Positions 18,501 to 29,241 of a stretch of DNA of 64,000 nucleotides are shown here, piece by piece. The stretch comes from Chiua virens (Eukaryota > Basidiomycota > Agaricomycetes > Boletales > Boletaceae). Made by a program: the position numbers and the translations under genes. The stretch covers positions 1,364,001 through 1,428,000 of the forward strand of contig JAHNUO010000013.1 of the NCBI GenBank assembly GCA_019787685.1, read 5' to 3'. The notes beneath the pieces are model-generated. The model was not told where the DNA came from, did no database searches, and saw only the letters and a program-made list of their open reading frames with translations. Each line of letters begins with the position of its first letter. Position 1 is the stretch's first letter.

Positions 18501-20243
18501 GAGAAAGGATGCGTCGAACAAGGTTCTCATTTTTACGAAATCAGTCAAGCTACTTGAAATGTTGGAATTTCATCTTAGCAATCGTGGTACGATCGATTCG
18601 TTACGAGGAATGGAGGTGCCGCTTATTTATGCCCGTGTAGGCTACGGTTTTCTGAAACTAGACGGATCTATCAGTCAGCCCGAGAGTGAGCGACAGAGCG
18701 CTCTCCTTCGCATAGGGGAAACTCACTGCTTATGCTTCCAGGAATGCCGCTGATCGACAAATTTCACCTTGATCCAGATATCTACATATTCTTGATCTCT
18801 ACCCTGGCTGGGGGAACTGGCCTGAATTTGACTGGCGCTAACAAAGTAGTCATTTTTGGTGAGCGCGCATGAATGATTGGTTCGCTCTATTGACGAAATA
18901 TTGTCGTACAGACCCTAATTGGAGTGAGTACATTTGACTTTACTTGATGCTACCTCTCATGTTCCGTGTGCAACGCATTCAGATCCAGCCCATGATTTGC
19001 AAGCAATGGATAGGGCCTACCGTTTCGGTCAGACCCGTGACGTCCATGTGTATCGCCTTCTAGGGGCGGGCTCGATTGAAGAGTTGATCTACGCTCGACA
19101 GCTGTATAAACAACAGCAAATGGCGATTGGCTACCAGGCCAGTGTCCAGACGAGGTGAGTGTTTGTGGTGATAGATTGAAGAGCTAAATTCGACAAGTAT
19201 GGTATTGGTAGGTATTTCGCTGGGGTACAAGGAGATACCAGTAGACAAGGCGAACTTTTCGGTGCGAAGAATATATTCAAGCTTCACGAGGATACCCTTG
19301 CCACCAAACTTGCGGTAAGTTTAGGTAATTGAATCTGGGCAAAGCACTTATGATTGGTGTTAGATCGAGAGAGCATCCATCATTGAGCTTGACTGGGCGC
19401 TTGCGAATCTTGGGGGGAAATCGAGGCAACGATCAAAGGCCAAGGATGACTTTGTGCAAGAAGCAGACCAAAAGGGGGGGAAGGAAGAGGTAGCCGTCGT
19501 ATCGCCTCGCTCGGGTTGTACATTTACTCACCCCTCTTTTAGGCAGATCTGCGAGGATTGACCGCTCTGCTCTTTGATGACGGTAGAGTGGATAGTCTTT
19601 CTATTCATTTCAAACAATGATGATAGGTGTTGTTTCAGACCCTCCAGAGGTTCCCGAGGAAAACGATATACAAAGGACCCTTGGCGCAATTGGGGTCAAG
19701 TACAGTCATCGCAACGATGAAGTGCTGCGAACAAGCACAATCGAGGAGGAGCGATCTTCGAATGCACTCAAGGTACAACCGTGACTGATCATGAAATACG
19801 CCTTCAAAACGCTGAACGTGCTTGCTAGGAGCACAAGCGGCGCAGAGCCGCCGCAAGAAAGTCCAAGGAAGGGCCCGGGGACGCGGAGGTCAAGACGAAG
19901 CGACCCAAGTCCCCAGAGATTGAGTGGCCTCCGAAGCGTAAACATCACAAACCCCCACCCACAGCAACGGAACAGTGAGAAAATGGCCCGCTGTCCCTTG
20001 ACACATGATTCGTTGACGTGTTCGTCCCTCTAGGCTCGCATCTCGCCAACGGGCCCTGATTGAGCTGGGATACATCAAAGACCCCGCGCATGTCCCTGTG
20101 TTTGCCCAGTCGTTGTGAGTTTGTGTGATTTGAGCTGCGTGGACGTCTGGCATGTCTGACCTGTCCTTAGCGCGAGGAAATCTAGAGAGGAACAAGAAGA
20201 AATACTTGGTAAACTGGACGAGCATACACGACATCACCCTTAG
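15508..20243 (+). CDS. ERCC6L2: ERCC6L2/Rad26-like SNF2 helicase
   Basis: SNF2-family ATP-dependent DNA translocase, implicated in DNA repair in the family. Seen in order: acidic N-terminal exons; a Tyr-Leu-Arg-Glu-Tyr-Gln-Arg-Glu-Gly motif near 16,715; Gly-Asp-Asp-Met-Gly-Leu-Gly-Lys-Thr split by introns at 16,805-16,928; Asp-Glu-Ala-His at about 17,428; Gly-Leu-Thr-Gly-Thr-Ala-Ile-Gln-Asn; a Cys-Asp-Cys-Gly...Cys-Cys-His cluster; [20 protein letters not shown]; and the Tyr-Lys-Gln-Gln plus Gln-Gly-Glu-Leu-Phe-Gly segment typical of ERCC6L2. The C-terminus ends His-His-Pro before TAG at 20,241. More than twenty short introns. Oddities: a one-base exon at 16,869 is needed to restore Gly-Leu-Gly-Lys-Thr, and one intron near 18,711-18,752 lacks a visible GT donor. 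The start codon is uncertain. Confidence 0.85.
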
Positions 20244-20544
20244 GAGGGTTAGGTACTCCGACGAAACTACTTAGCACTCGAGGTAGATGTTGGCGCAACG
20301 AGTTGTAGCATGCGCGTGCTAGCACTAGTACTAGTGATGCAAAATACTTGGAATCTTGGACTCAGCCGTTGCTCAGCCGAACGAAATTTCTAAAAGTAGT
20401 ATGACGCCGGTCGGGCCGAAGCCGTCGTCCCTCGGACTTGCCTAAAATCCAATTGCTTAGATCTACTAGTAGTAACCATCTTCTACTAAGCCGGGTCCTC
20501 GAAATTGAACACCACGGTCTGGGTTTAGTGGCTTTCTACCTGAA
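20244..20544. other. intergenic between helicase and otubain genes
   Basis: No gene. It contains several CTAGTA/TACTAG palindromic stretches near 20,320-20,340 and 20,460. Confidence 0.4.
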
Positions 20545-21978
20545 ATGCACATTCCTGATACCTCTGCGGGTGCGAAACCTCAACCTCCTAGCCCTCGTAA
20601 GTTGCCAAGTCCAAGATAGTATCATTTGATGTTCACTTGGGTAAATGTCGCAGCGCGATTGAGAAGCACCCATCTACCTGAGGACAGTGAAGGCCAACGG
20701 GTTGAATCTGAGCCATTTCTTCGTGGACATCCTATCTTGCCAGAAGACATGGGTACGTGAACACATTTTGATTGCGAGTAACTTTGATCGACGATTTAAA
20801 TTTTCAACCACGACCCTTCAGACATTAATGATCTGACGCAAGCGCAGTTGTATGAAATGAATCAGGTAGGCGCAACTCCTTTAATCGTATTAGGTCCTCC
20901 GCCGTGACTGCTTTCTACAGAGGCTTCTGGAGGAGAGCATGGAGTCGGAGCGTACCTCTGCTCTCGCGACCCGAAACCATGTCTGTCTTGCGAGATGAAT
21001 ACGTCAACGCACCCGATTTCCTAGCTCAGATAGACAACTTGACCAATCAAGGATATAGTGTCATAATCCGTGCCAAAGGTACGCGCCACATTCCTCGCCC
21101 ATGCCGCACTGGCAATCAGACCTTTCATATGACGTTTTAGGTGACGGCTGATTGTTTCTATCGAGGTGAATCTACCCTACCCTATGAGTAGTGCTCCCAT
21201 TGTTGACCATTTCAGCTCTTTAGCGTTGGCATTTGCCTACCTGGATCGCCTTGTGTCTTCCCCCGGGCGTAACAAAGAAGATCGGATAGCGGCGACTAGT
21301 GGTATACTCGCCCGCGCTGGTTTCGATGATTGTGTATACGGCGAACCTTGTGAGATCCTCCGGGATTTGGTCAAACCTTCTGGTCATGTGAATGCCAAGG
21401 ATGAACTTTGGCAGAATTTTACCGACCCATCGAGTATGTTCCGCAGCTATCCAGGGGCCGTCTGCCTATTCTCACCTGCGTACCCTCTACAGCATCCAAC
21501 TACATCGTGATGTACATGCGTCTGCTGACTTCGGCCCAGATGCGTGTTGACGAACAGTTTGCCGACTTTCTCTTCGATCCCGATACGCAAATGCAAATTT
21601 CGGTAGACGATTTCTGCAGGCGGTTCGTGGAACCGCTAGGAAAGGAGGCAGGTGCGTTGTCGAAGTCCAACTCTCAGTGAACGGATGACAATGTTTCGAA
21701 AATAAAACAGATCATGTCCAGGTGGCCGCCCTCGCTCAAGCGCTCGACGTTCACGTCAAAGTTGCTTACCTCGATGGTCATGCCGCAGACGGCCAGGTCA
21801 ACTTTGTCGATTTCTCAGAGAACGTGTCAGGTGGTGCCAAGCCACTTGTTTTGCTTATATCGGTGGGTCGTCGTTCATGCTGTCATATCATTCCAGGCTT
21901 GTCACGATCGAAACGCTGATGGTCCGTTTGTGCAGACCTGGCCACTATGACATCTTACAAAAGAACTTGAATGTCTGA
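20545..21978 (+). pseudogene. otubain-like deubiquitinase gene with destroyed active site
   Basis: Peptidase C65 (otubain/OTUB1) architecture. Seen in order: Leu-Tyr-Glu-Met-Asn-Gln, Met-Ser-Val-Leu-Arg-Asp-Glu-Tyr, Gly-Tyr-Ser-Val-Ile-Ile-Arg-Ala-Lys, then where Gly-Asp-Gly-Asp-Cys-Phe-Tyr-Arg is expected (about 21,140) the reading is Gly-Asp-Gly-stop because of an extra base before the Asp and Cys codons. Downstream Asn-Tyr-Ile-Val-Met-Tyr, Asp-His-Val-Gln-Val-Ala-Ala-Leu and the catalytic-His segment Arg-Pro-Gly-His-Tyr-Asp-Ile-Leu remain recognisable. Further frame changes lie near 20,950 and just before the Arg-Pro-Gly-His exon. The intron at about 21,433-21,493 splices normally. The nucleophile Cys cannot be translated, so I call it a pseudogene. 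Confidence 0.72.
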
Positions 21979-22462
21979 GGAAAAAAGATGGTCGAGCGCA
22001 AAGCTTGTTGCTATGTATATCATTGAACGTATTTCATGTAAGATATGCATACCCGGAACACAGACAAGGACGGCTTTCATTCGTAACTGGTCTCCAAGTT
22101 CGAAATCTATGAATTTTAAAGATAGTGCGGCATGCGGTGTGAACCTCGCTCAAACCTAGGGCAAGTTGGAACACGTCTCGTTCCGTCTCTGCTCGTTTTG
22201 CGTGATAGTTGATGATTTTAATTGTGGGACGAAGAAAATTAAACACGGATAGAGTACGTGCACGGCCCGAGGTCGATATCACTGGATAGTCGGGATAGTT
22301 GGGATCTCTATCGTACGCAGGGCCAATGCTTCTTGTTCTTCCCGTATCGTCTTGCGTGCATTGAGTCTGGGTGTGGGTGGTTAAGTTTAGCACTCGAATG
22401 CATGGATCATAATCTGCTTACACGCTGAGCATCGAGTTCACATATGCTGCCGATAGACGGAA
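21979..22462. other. intergenic
   Basis: No gene recognised. This lies between the convergent ends of the otubain and the DUF6534-type gene. Confidence 0.35.
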
Positions 22463-24205
22463 TCAAGTCTGGTGAAAAGGGACGGATGGCAGGGAATCAA
22501 ACACGCACTCACTCTTGCTCAGTAACACACCTGGAGCAGCAGTTAGAAACTGTGCCACTCCACTGCTGTCCTGTATGTAATACTTGGGAACCATACTGGC
22601 ATCAGTTTCGACCCAGCATGTCTTCCTGACCACGATGCTCACCATGACCGCCACCGCCAACGCATTGAGGCTGCAGGGAGGGGAAATCGTATCAAGACAT
22701 TTGAACGATCAAGCAAACGCATACAAAGAGAGAAGTCCCATCTCCACGAATACCGTGTTCAACCTCTTGATATAGTTGCCTCGCCTGAGAAATGATTGAA
22801 CAGGAATTAAAGTAGATCAGGGAGAGGAAAGGTACCGATGCACGCCCTGTCCTTGCTGGCCGCAAGTAATATACGATGGAGAACGTGATGACGGCGTCAC
22901 AAACAGCGCTCGCTACTGCGGCCATTGGCGAATACTTGATGTCCCATCTGGTAAGTTCGCGTTCGTAATGTCGTAACACTATACATACCTTGATTGTAAA
23001 CAAAACTTCATATGTCGGCATGCGAATTCTGTAAGCGGCATCAGTGGGACGCCGAGAGATACAACAATCGATCACATACAATCCTATCACACACACTGAA
23101 GTTGTTCATCAGTCAGGGATATTAGCGTGACGAGTTTTGGTTGATCACGATAGGAAGGGAGAGGCACGAACGCAATCCGAACACTACAAGTTCATGACTG
23201 AGTCATGTAGACGAGATATTTTACTTGATGCTTACGCAGTTGAGCAAATGCAGACAGCACCTGACACTCTAAACTTGAGCTAATCTGAGTAAACGGCATT
23301 CGGTTATGAATCATACCGCGGTGGATGTAATGACTCGATTCCGACCGCTGACTAAGTACGAGATAGAAGTTAGCGTGTATAAGATGGGATTCCGTGATCA
23401 CTTACTTATCCAAACTCGGTGAATGTAGAAGCTACAGCAGTCTGGAGATCAGTGAACGATGCCACCGTAAATAAAGCAAGGTCTACCTTTGAACTATAAA
23501 GGTGATAAAATACTTGAATGACGTTAGTCACGAAATCTTGGTTGAGCCGCATGTGACTTACTACAGCAAATATCGAGAACTATGTACACGAGTTTGGCAA
23601 GTTAGTGCGTGTGACCCAAGTCAGACAAATGAATGGGCTCCTTACGATCAATTTGCTAGTGTGGGATGCCGACATGAGCATAGTATAAAATCGCATCCTT
23701 TAGTCAAGTGACTTACAAAGGCATATCAATGATACAATCCCGAGATACAGTCATCCGACAAGAGACCAAGAGATGATGATATGTTGATACCAACGAGTAC
23801 GTTTGAGCATTTTCGAGGGCGCTGGTTCCGTGTTAGCTGCACAATGGGTTGTGTGCAAGGGGGACGCACAAGAAAAGATATACCTGCATATAGGAAATCC
23901 TGGGCTGAACAAGAAGTCCTGGACCCTTCAGTATACGTGCAAATGCTCACCAGCGCCTTGAGGTGGACGGCGTCGTGTGGAAAGGCTCGGACATAGACTA
24001 CGAATTGACAAGCTCCAACCCCATACAAGCTTGAAAAGAATTAATCGTGCCAGCGTACACCAAACAAAGCTTTTTGACGTACGCTAATGCGATCGCGATA
24101 CCTGCCGAAACCGTTAGTCCCCCATAATGAATGCTGAAAAGTGTCTTTATCCGCACCTATCAAACCAGGACCCCACTCCAATGCAAACGGTGGGGTCGCG
24201 CTCAT
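22463..24205 (-). CDS. DUF6534-type multi-pass membrane protein
   Basis: Basidiomycete seven-helix membrane family of unknown function. On the minus strand a start at 24,205 gives Pro-Pro-Phe-Ala-Leu-Glu-Trp-Gly-Pro-Gly-Leu-Ile-Gly. After introns come Leu-Tyr-Gly-Val-Gly-Ala-Cys-Gln-Phe-Val-Val-Tyr and a Phe-Pro-His-Asp...Lys-Ala-Leu motif (23,940-24,020), then the family's typical Ala-Val-Ala-Ser-Ala-Val-Cys-Asp-Ala-Val-Ile-Thr-Phe-Ser helix near 22,900 followed by Arg-Pro-Ala-Arg-Thr-Gly. Exons between 23,100 and 23,700 are not resolved, and the C-terminus is uncertain. It may be decayed. Confidence 0.5.
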
Positions 24206-24808
24206 AGGTCTGCGATGTTCTGGTAAATCTCGAAGGCGGAACCGAGAATGAGTTATTCAGTCACAGGCCCGTACATGCTGACCTGTTTACTTATATACAA
24301 CGCGGCCACTTGCATTGCATTGACAGCATGCGATACAACCCTGAGTTGCGCCGCTGCGGGCGTTCGGTCTCGGTGGGTGACGTGAGGTTATTCGTGACCT
24401 TGGCAAGCGTACAAATGAATGGCATTGAATTGCAACGGGCCATAGTAACTTGAAGCAGATTTACCCTTTTGGCCCAGGGTGCATGTATCGATCGACTGCG
24501 GCATAATTGGCATGAGACAGCAAGCCCGGTTCGACCGAGACACAGTTGTCCCTACTCCCAAGTCCAGAGTCATCGGTTCTCACCAATTGAATTCGATACA
24601 TTGTTCCCCGTGACGGCGAAAAAATTCTTCGACGTAATTCAAAACGGATCTTTACCTTGCTCACCACTGCAGCAACTCATACACACAGGTCGCGGTGATT
24701 GCTACTGTGGTAGTTCGGAGAGAGAGCTGACTCGATCGGACTCTGATGCGATTCGGACGGTTTTGTTTTCGCTATCACTACTTGCCATCCAAGGCCCATA
24801 TCCCGATC
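24206..24808. other. shared upstream region of DUF6534-type and PUS3-like genes
   Basis: The two genes diverge from here. No additional coding signal that I trust, and no clear TATA element. Confidence 0.35.
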
Positions 24809-26359
24809 ATGTCACCCAACTACGACACCTGGTCAAAACAAGACCTTATCGCGCGTCTCACCGAGCTCGAGGAACACTTCAAAGCTGGCCAGTCACACAA
24901 AACCTCGGCGAGCCGTCTCTCCTTCCGGTCGTCGTCTGTTTCATTTCAAAGACCACCCCGTTCGCAAGATCGCGGTCAAGTTTTGTTACTCTGGATGGGA
25001 GTACAACGGCCTTGCGTATCAAATCGACCCGACGCCGTTGCCCACCGTTGAGGAGGTGCTCTTTCAGGCGTTCGCCAATGCCAGATTGGTCGATGCCGAG
25101 GCAGGTTTGGAAGGTTGTGGTTGGGAAAAGTGTGGGCGGACCGATGTCGGCGTGAGTGCTGCTGGCCAAGTCATCTCGCTCTGGGTGAGAAGCGTGCTCC
25201 CTCACGACGATGGCGCCAGACCAGCCGTGACGTCCGAGCCCCTATCCGTGTCGGAGGGCTCAGCCAGACCTGGACACCGACCTCCCCTCATTCGATCTCG
25301 ACGACGAACCTCCCTCCAACTCGTCCGTACTACCACCCCGCACCTCAGAGCTCCACTACGTCTCCATCCTCAACCGCGTCCTCCCCCCGACCATCCGCGT
25401 TCTCGCCTGGTCCCCCGTCTCTCCCCTCCTTTTCCGCCCGCTTCAATTGCACCCACCGGCACTACAAATACTTTTTCACCGCACACGACCTCGACATCCC
25501 ACGCATGCAACAAGCTGCCTCCCTGTTGCTCGGCGAACACGACTTTCGAAACCTGTCCAAACTGGACCCCGCCAAACAGATCACCGAGTTTAAGCGGCGG
25601 ATCATCCGGGCGGACATCGCGCGCGTCGCGGGCCAGGGCAGGGACGCAGACGCGGTGTACGTCCTGGACCTCGTCGGGTCCGCGTTTTTGTACCACCAAG
25701 TGAGGCATATCATGGCGGTCCTGTTCCTCGTCGGCACAGGACTCGAAGCCCCCTCGATCGTACCGACACTCATGAACATCGCTGGGTCCGAGCGGTCGCC
25801 GTTTCCCGACGACCCACCCCTCCCGATCGTCGACCGGAAACCGGAATATCAAATGGCAGACGCGCTCCCGCTCATGCTCTGGGACTGTACTTTTTCAGAG
25901 TCGGACGTACGATGGCAAACAGGAGACGATGTCAGCGCCAATGAGGATAATGGGGACGCGAGGACCAAGGGCGACCTGTATCATCAGCTACATAGCGTGC
26001 ACCAGCGATCGCTCGTCCATACAACCCTTGAGGCTCATTTCCTAGCTGCAGCCGCCCGGTTTCATCCGCCTCCACCTCAGTACTTTCCGTTTAGCGCAAC
26101 CGGCCTTACCACATCGACAATCCCACTAATGGTAAACAAGGAGGCCCCAGTACTTGGCGTTCCCCTGGGCGGAGGCACTTACAGAAGAGGAGTCAAATAT
26201 GTTCCCATACTGCAGCGAAAGAGGCTGGATCATGTCGAGGTTGCCAATGCACGTTGGCGGACTGGAAAGGGTAGTCGCAGAATCGAAAGAGCAGACGCGG
26301 CACACAATGGCACCCCTGATAACGAATCACAGCGAAAGAACAAAATTAATTCTCGTTGA
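24809..26359 (+). pseudogene. PUS3/DEG1-like tRNA pseudouridine synthase with frameshifts
   Basis: TruA-family enzyme; PUS3 modifies U38/U39 of tRNA. The start gives [13 protein letters not shown]. The catalytic core follows in another frame: [10 protein letters not shown], then Cys-Gly-Arg-Thr-Asp-Val-Gly-Val with the catalytic Asp (about 25,145). After two more frame changes come [10 protein letters not shown] and Arg-His-Tyr-Lys-Tyr-Phe-Phe, then Phe-Leu-Tyr-His-Gln-Val-Arg-His-Ile in a long final open frame to 26,359. Shifts lie near 24,925, 25,250 and 25,425. No introns explain them. It is either a pseudogene or affected by base-call errors; the catalytic residues themselves are intact. 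Confidence 0.72.
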
Positions 26360-26472
26360 CTACAAGGGAATAGAGGAACAGTAAGGCTAAGCAAAAATTG
26401 CCTGCAGGCATCTAACTGAACATGCAGCAGACATGGTGCCCCACGGCGGGATGATACAAGGATATCGTAACC

Positions 26473-28173
26473 CTAAGCTAATGGGCCATTGTTCATGTAC
26501 ACGTAGGCGTCCTCGGTAGCGGGATTTCCAGAGAATAATGTTGCAAGTTGCTCATCTGAAGTGGGTCAGCGGGGCAGCATGAATGAGGGTATCAGACTAA
26601 CATGTGGAGTCATTGTCGATATGCTCGAAATGCTTCAGAGCCCATGTAGTTCCGGCGGCCGCTTCATCTCGCCGTCTTTGTCTTTGCTCGTTCTGAACCA
26701 GACATGATCAGTATACCTTAAATTAACAATATCAAAGGCTACCTCGATTCTACCCTTCTCCTTTGCGGCAGTCTCAAAGTCACCTTCTCTGATACCCTTG
26801 GCAACAGCATGCCACAAGCGTCTGCTCTCCCATTCACCCTGTCCTTCAACAGAGGCGACGGTAACTTCCTCCTTGGGGGTCGTGACGTCGTGGAACGTGA
26901 CACCTGTTGACTTATCCGTTGACGTGGTATGCCAGGTTCCTTGGATAACGCGTTCAGCAGAGTGTCCAGGATGTGTCACTGTCGCTTTGAACGAATGAGA
27001 GGTTCCGGAAAAATATCCCTTGCCCTTGTATTCGATCTAATGTATCATCCTGAGCATGTGAGGATTTCGAAAAGGACGACAGTCGTACCACGGACAACCA
27101 GCCGTTCGACCCCTGGATGTAACTCGTGTCGGCCAGCTCGATATAGGGGGAGCCATACCAAAGACCATCGATGCGAAGACGTGGAAGAGTAATCAAATAT
27201 TCTTCCTTCTCACCAGATGGCAGAGCAACCGTCAGGATAGCGTGTCCGACCTGTTTCACAATAATGCTGCCGCCTGGCCAAAATGTAAATCCTGATGCGA
27301 AAATGTACCAAGGAAATATACGGACCACTGAAACTTGTCTTCTGAGCATTGTGGCCATTAAGCACGACACCTTTGGCATGGTTTGCGATATGATAAGCAG
27401 TGATGGGAGGGTGATGCGAGACTTGTTCGACAACTAGGGTGGTCTTGCCACCACGTTCCTTGGTCTCCGGCCAATAGCCGTAGAACAACCTGAGATCGTC
27501 AGTTTACACACTCCGGCCTATATGGTACACTCACTCTCCGAGCACAGGGTTCAAAGGTCTGTATCACGATGAGACGGGAAGTAATGCATGACTGAGGATG
27601 ACATACTTCTTCTCAGATCCCATCAGCTCATTGCGCGAGGTATATTGGCCTTTGAGGGTACTCTGAAAAGGGCCAGATCAACTTCATTGAGGGCAAGAAC
27701 GTAGCGTGAGCGTTACAATGAACCATCGCAACACAGCCAGAGCCCGAGCCTCGTCTGTTTTGCCATCGGCGATCTTGGCAAATAACTCTGGGCGCTCACA
27801 CCAATAAGCTACGAGGAAATCAGCGCTCGATGTCACGATTACTTGTAAAGAGACAGACCCGGAAACTCAGTGAGTGAAGGTTGGTGACAAGATAAACGGT
27901 GGTGCTGTCATGGCGGATAGGTCCCCCGTAAATCCAGCGAGGCTGTGTGGAGTATATTCAGCACTAGTAGACGACTCGCACAGGGTATGTTCGACGAACG
28001 ATTTCAGGAAGGATGTCCAACTGCTCTTCTGCGCTGCAGGCACAGCCTATAGAGTCATGGAAGGGGGTGTGGAATTGAATGTTCGACATACAAGGAGATT
28101 TGCATTTATGTTTGTTATTGTCAGATCTACGGAAAATCTTGGACGGACTTGCCTCGCCAGCTTGTTCTGACAT
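26473..28173 (-). CDS. oxysterol-binding protein (Osh/KES1 type)
   Basis: Lipid-transfer protein that moves sterols and phosphoinositides between membranes. Minus-strand exons include the family signature Glu-Gln-Val-Ser-His-His-Pro-Pro-Ile-Thr near 27,430, Tyr-Gly-Tyr-Trp-Pro-Glu just before it, Pro-Tyr-Ile-Glu-Leu-Ala at about 27,150, Ile-Glu-Tyr-Lys-Gly-Lys-Gly-Tyr-Phe-Ser-Gly at about 27,030, and an Arg-Arg-Leu-Trp segment at about 26,815. The C-terminus ends Asn-Gly-Pro-Leu-Ala before TAG at 26,473. The start is set at 28,173, and the N-terminal exons carry Ser-Trp-Thr-Ser-Phe-Leu-Lys-Ser and Thr-Ala-Pro-Pro-Phe-Ile-Leu-Ser-Pro. One base-level frame change seems to follow that Ser-Pro (about 27,885). 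No pleckstrin domain, so it is a short Osh4-like form. Confidence 0.75.
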
Positions 28174-28340
28174 TGTTGCTAGTTTCTTGTCAAGGTGGAG
28201 AAAAGCTGGCGAGATGATGACGGTCAAAGTGGAAACAACCGAGTCACGTGAATTGGTCTAGGCTGTGTCAATATTAACATCGACTACAACTAGTATTGGA
28301 ATGAAGACGATATACTACGGCAAAACTAGAGCTTAATCGA

Positions 28341-29241
28341 TTACAACGCATCCTCTGCAGAACGCCGCGCCAATCGTCGCACTTTCTTCTTGTAAGCTGT
28401 CACTGTTGTAAGTCGTGGCGATCTCCGATCTACCTAGTAACATACCAGTTAGATCAGTGCGTACTTCTTTGGCTGCATCGACGTTAGCAGGACTGTCTGT
28501 GTTGGGGGTGTCCGAGGATAGAAGAGAGATGACGCTGATGAGCTACAGCACAGGATGATCAGCCTCAGCGATGAGTGCATTTAAGAAGCGTACAATGGTC
28601 TCAACCGTATGGACAGGCATCCAACGTTCACCCGCATCTTCGTAACCATATTGATCATCGCCAGGTGCATGCTGTGCAAATCTGATGAGCCCGGATAGCA
28701 CAATTGGGAATGATTCTCACCAAGATCGAAATGCAGACGACGCCATCTGGGTAGACTATGCGGCATCTGAGCATGGGATCGTTTCTCGGCTCAAAGATGA
28801 CTCAACTGTTTGGGTGCCACATCGGAGTGATGAACCGCATCTTAGGTGGCAACAAAGGGTACTCTGGTGGAAAGGTCAATCGAGCCTTGAAAAAACCGCC
28901 CTCGCTGTTTCGTCAAGGAGATTAGCGGTGGTACCTATGTAGTGAGAGGAGATTATTCACTAGAGAGTATCAGGCGGCCTTTGGAAGTGATCAGGAAGCC
29001 GAGCCGAGTCGACGAATGCAGAGACATGACACACCCAATGATCATGACTTCCCATTCGTACAGATTGTTATCATCGACCAGTCCTTTTCCGACAATTCTG
29101 TCAGGAATCCGTTGGAGATCAACACCGTGCAGGAAGACTGCCCGTACCCGCTGAGAAGCCCTCTACGGGACGCTTTGTGAGCTCTGTAAGCTGGCGACGA
29201 AGAAGGAGGGAATTGGAGGACTGTGCTGGTGAATGCGACAT
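28341..29241 (-). CDS. UBE2G1-like ubiquitin-conjugating enzyme E2
   Basis: E2 of the UBE2G1/UBC15 class. Minus-strand exons give [36 protein letters not shown], and Trp-His-Pro-Asn with [11 protein letters not shown], which carries the catalytic Cys. Then come the class-typical [19 protein letters not shown] and a basic tail ending Glu-Asp-Ala-Leu. Introns are 45-60 nt. The short segment between Ile-Ile-Gly and Gly-Gly-Phe-Phe (expected Pro-Pro-Asp-Thr-Leu-Tyr-Glu, near 28,900-28,925) does not read cleanly and may hold a small deletion or an unusual exon. Confidence 0.82.

Noticed and set aside
20320..20345. CTAGTA/TACTAG palindromes as an origin or attachment site
   Set aside because: Short and isolated, with no element boundary nearby.
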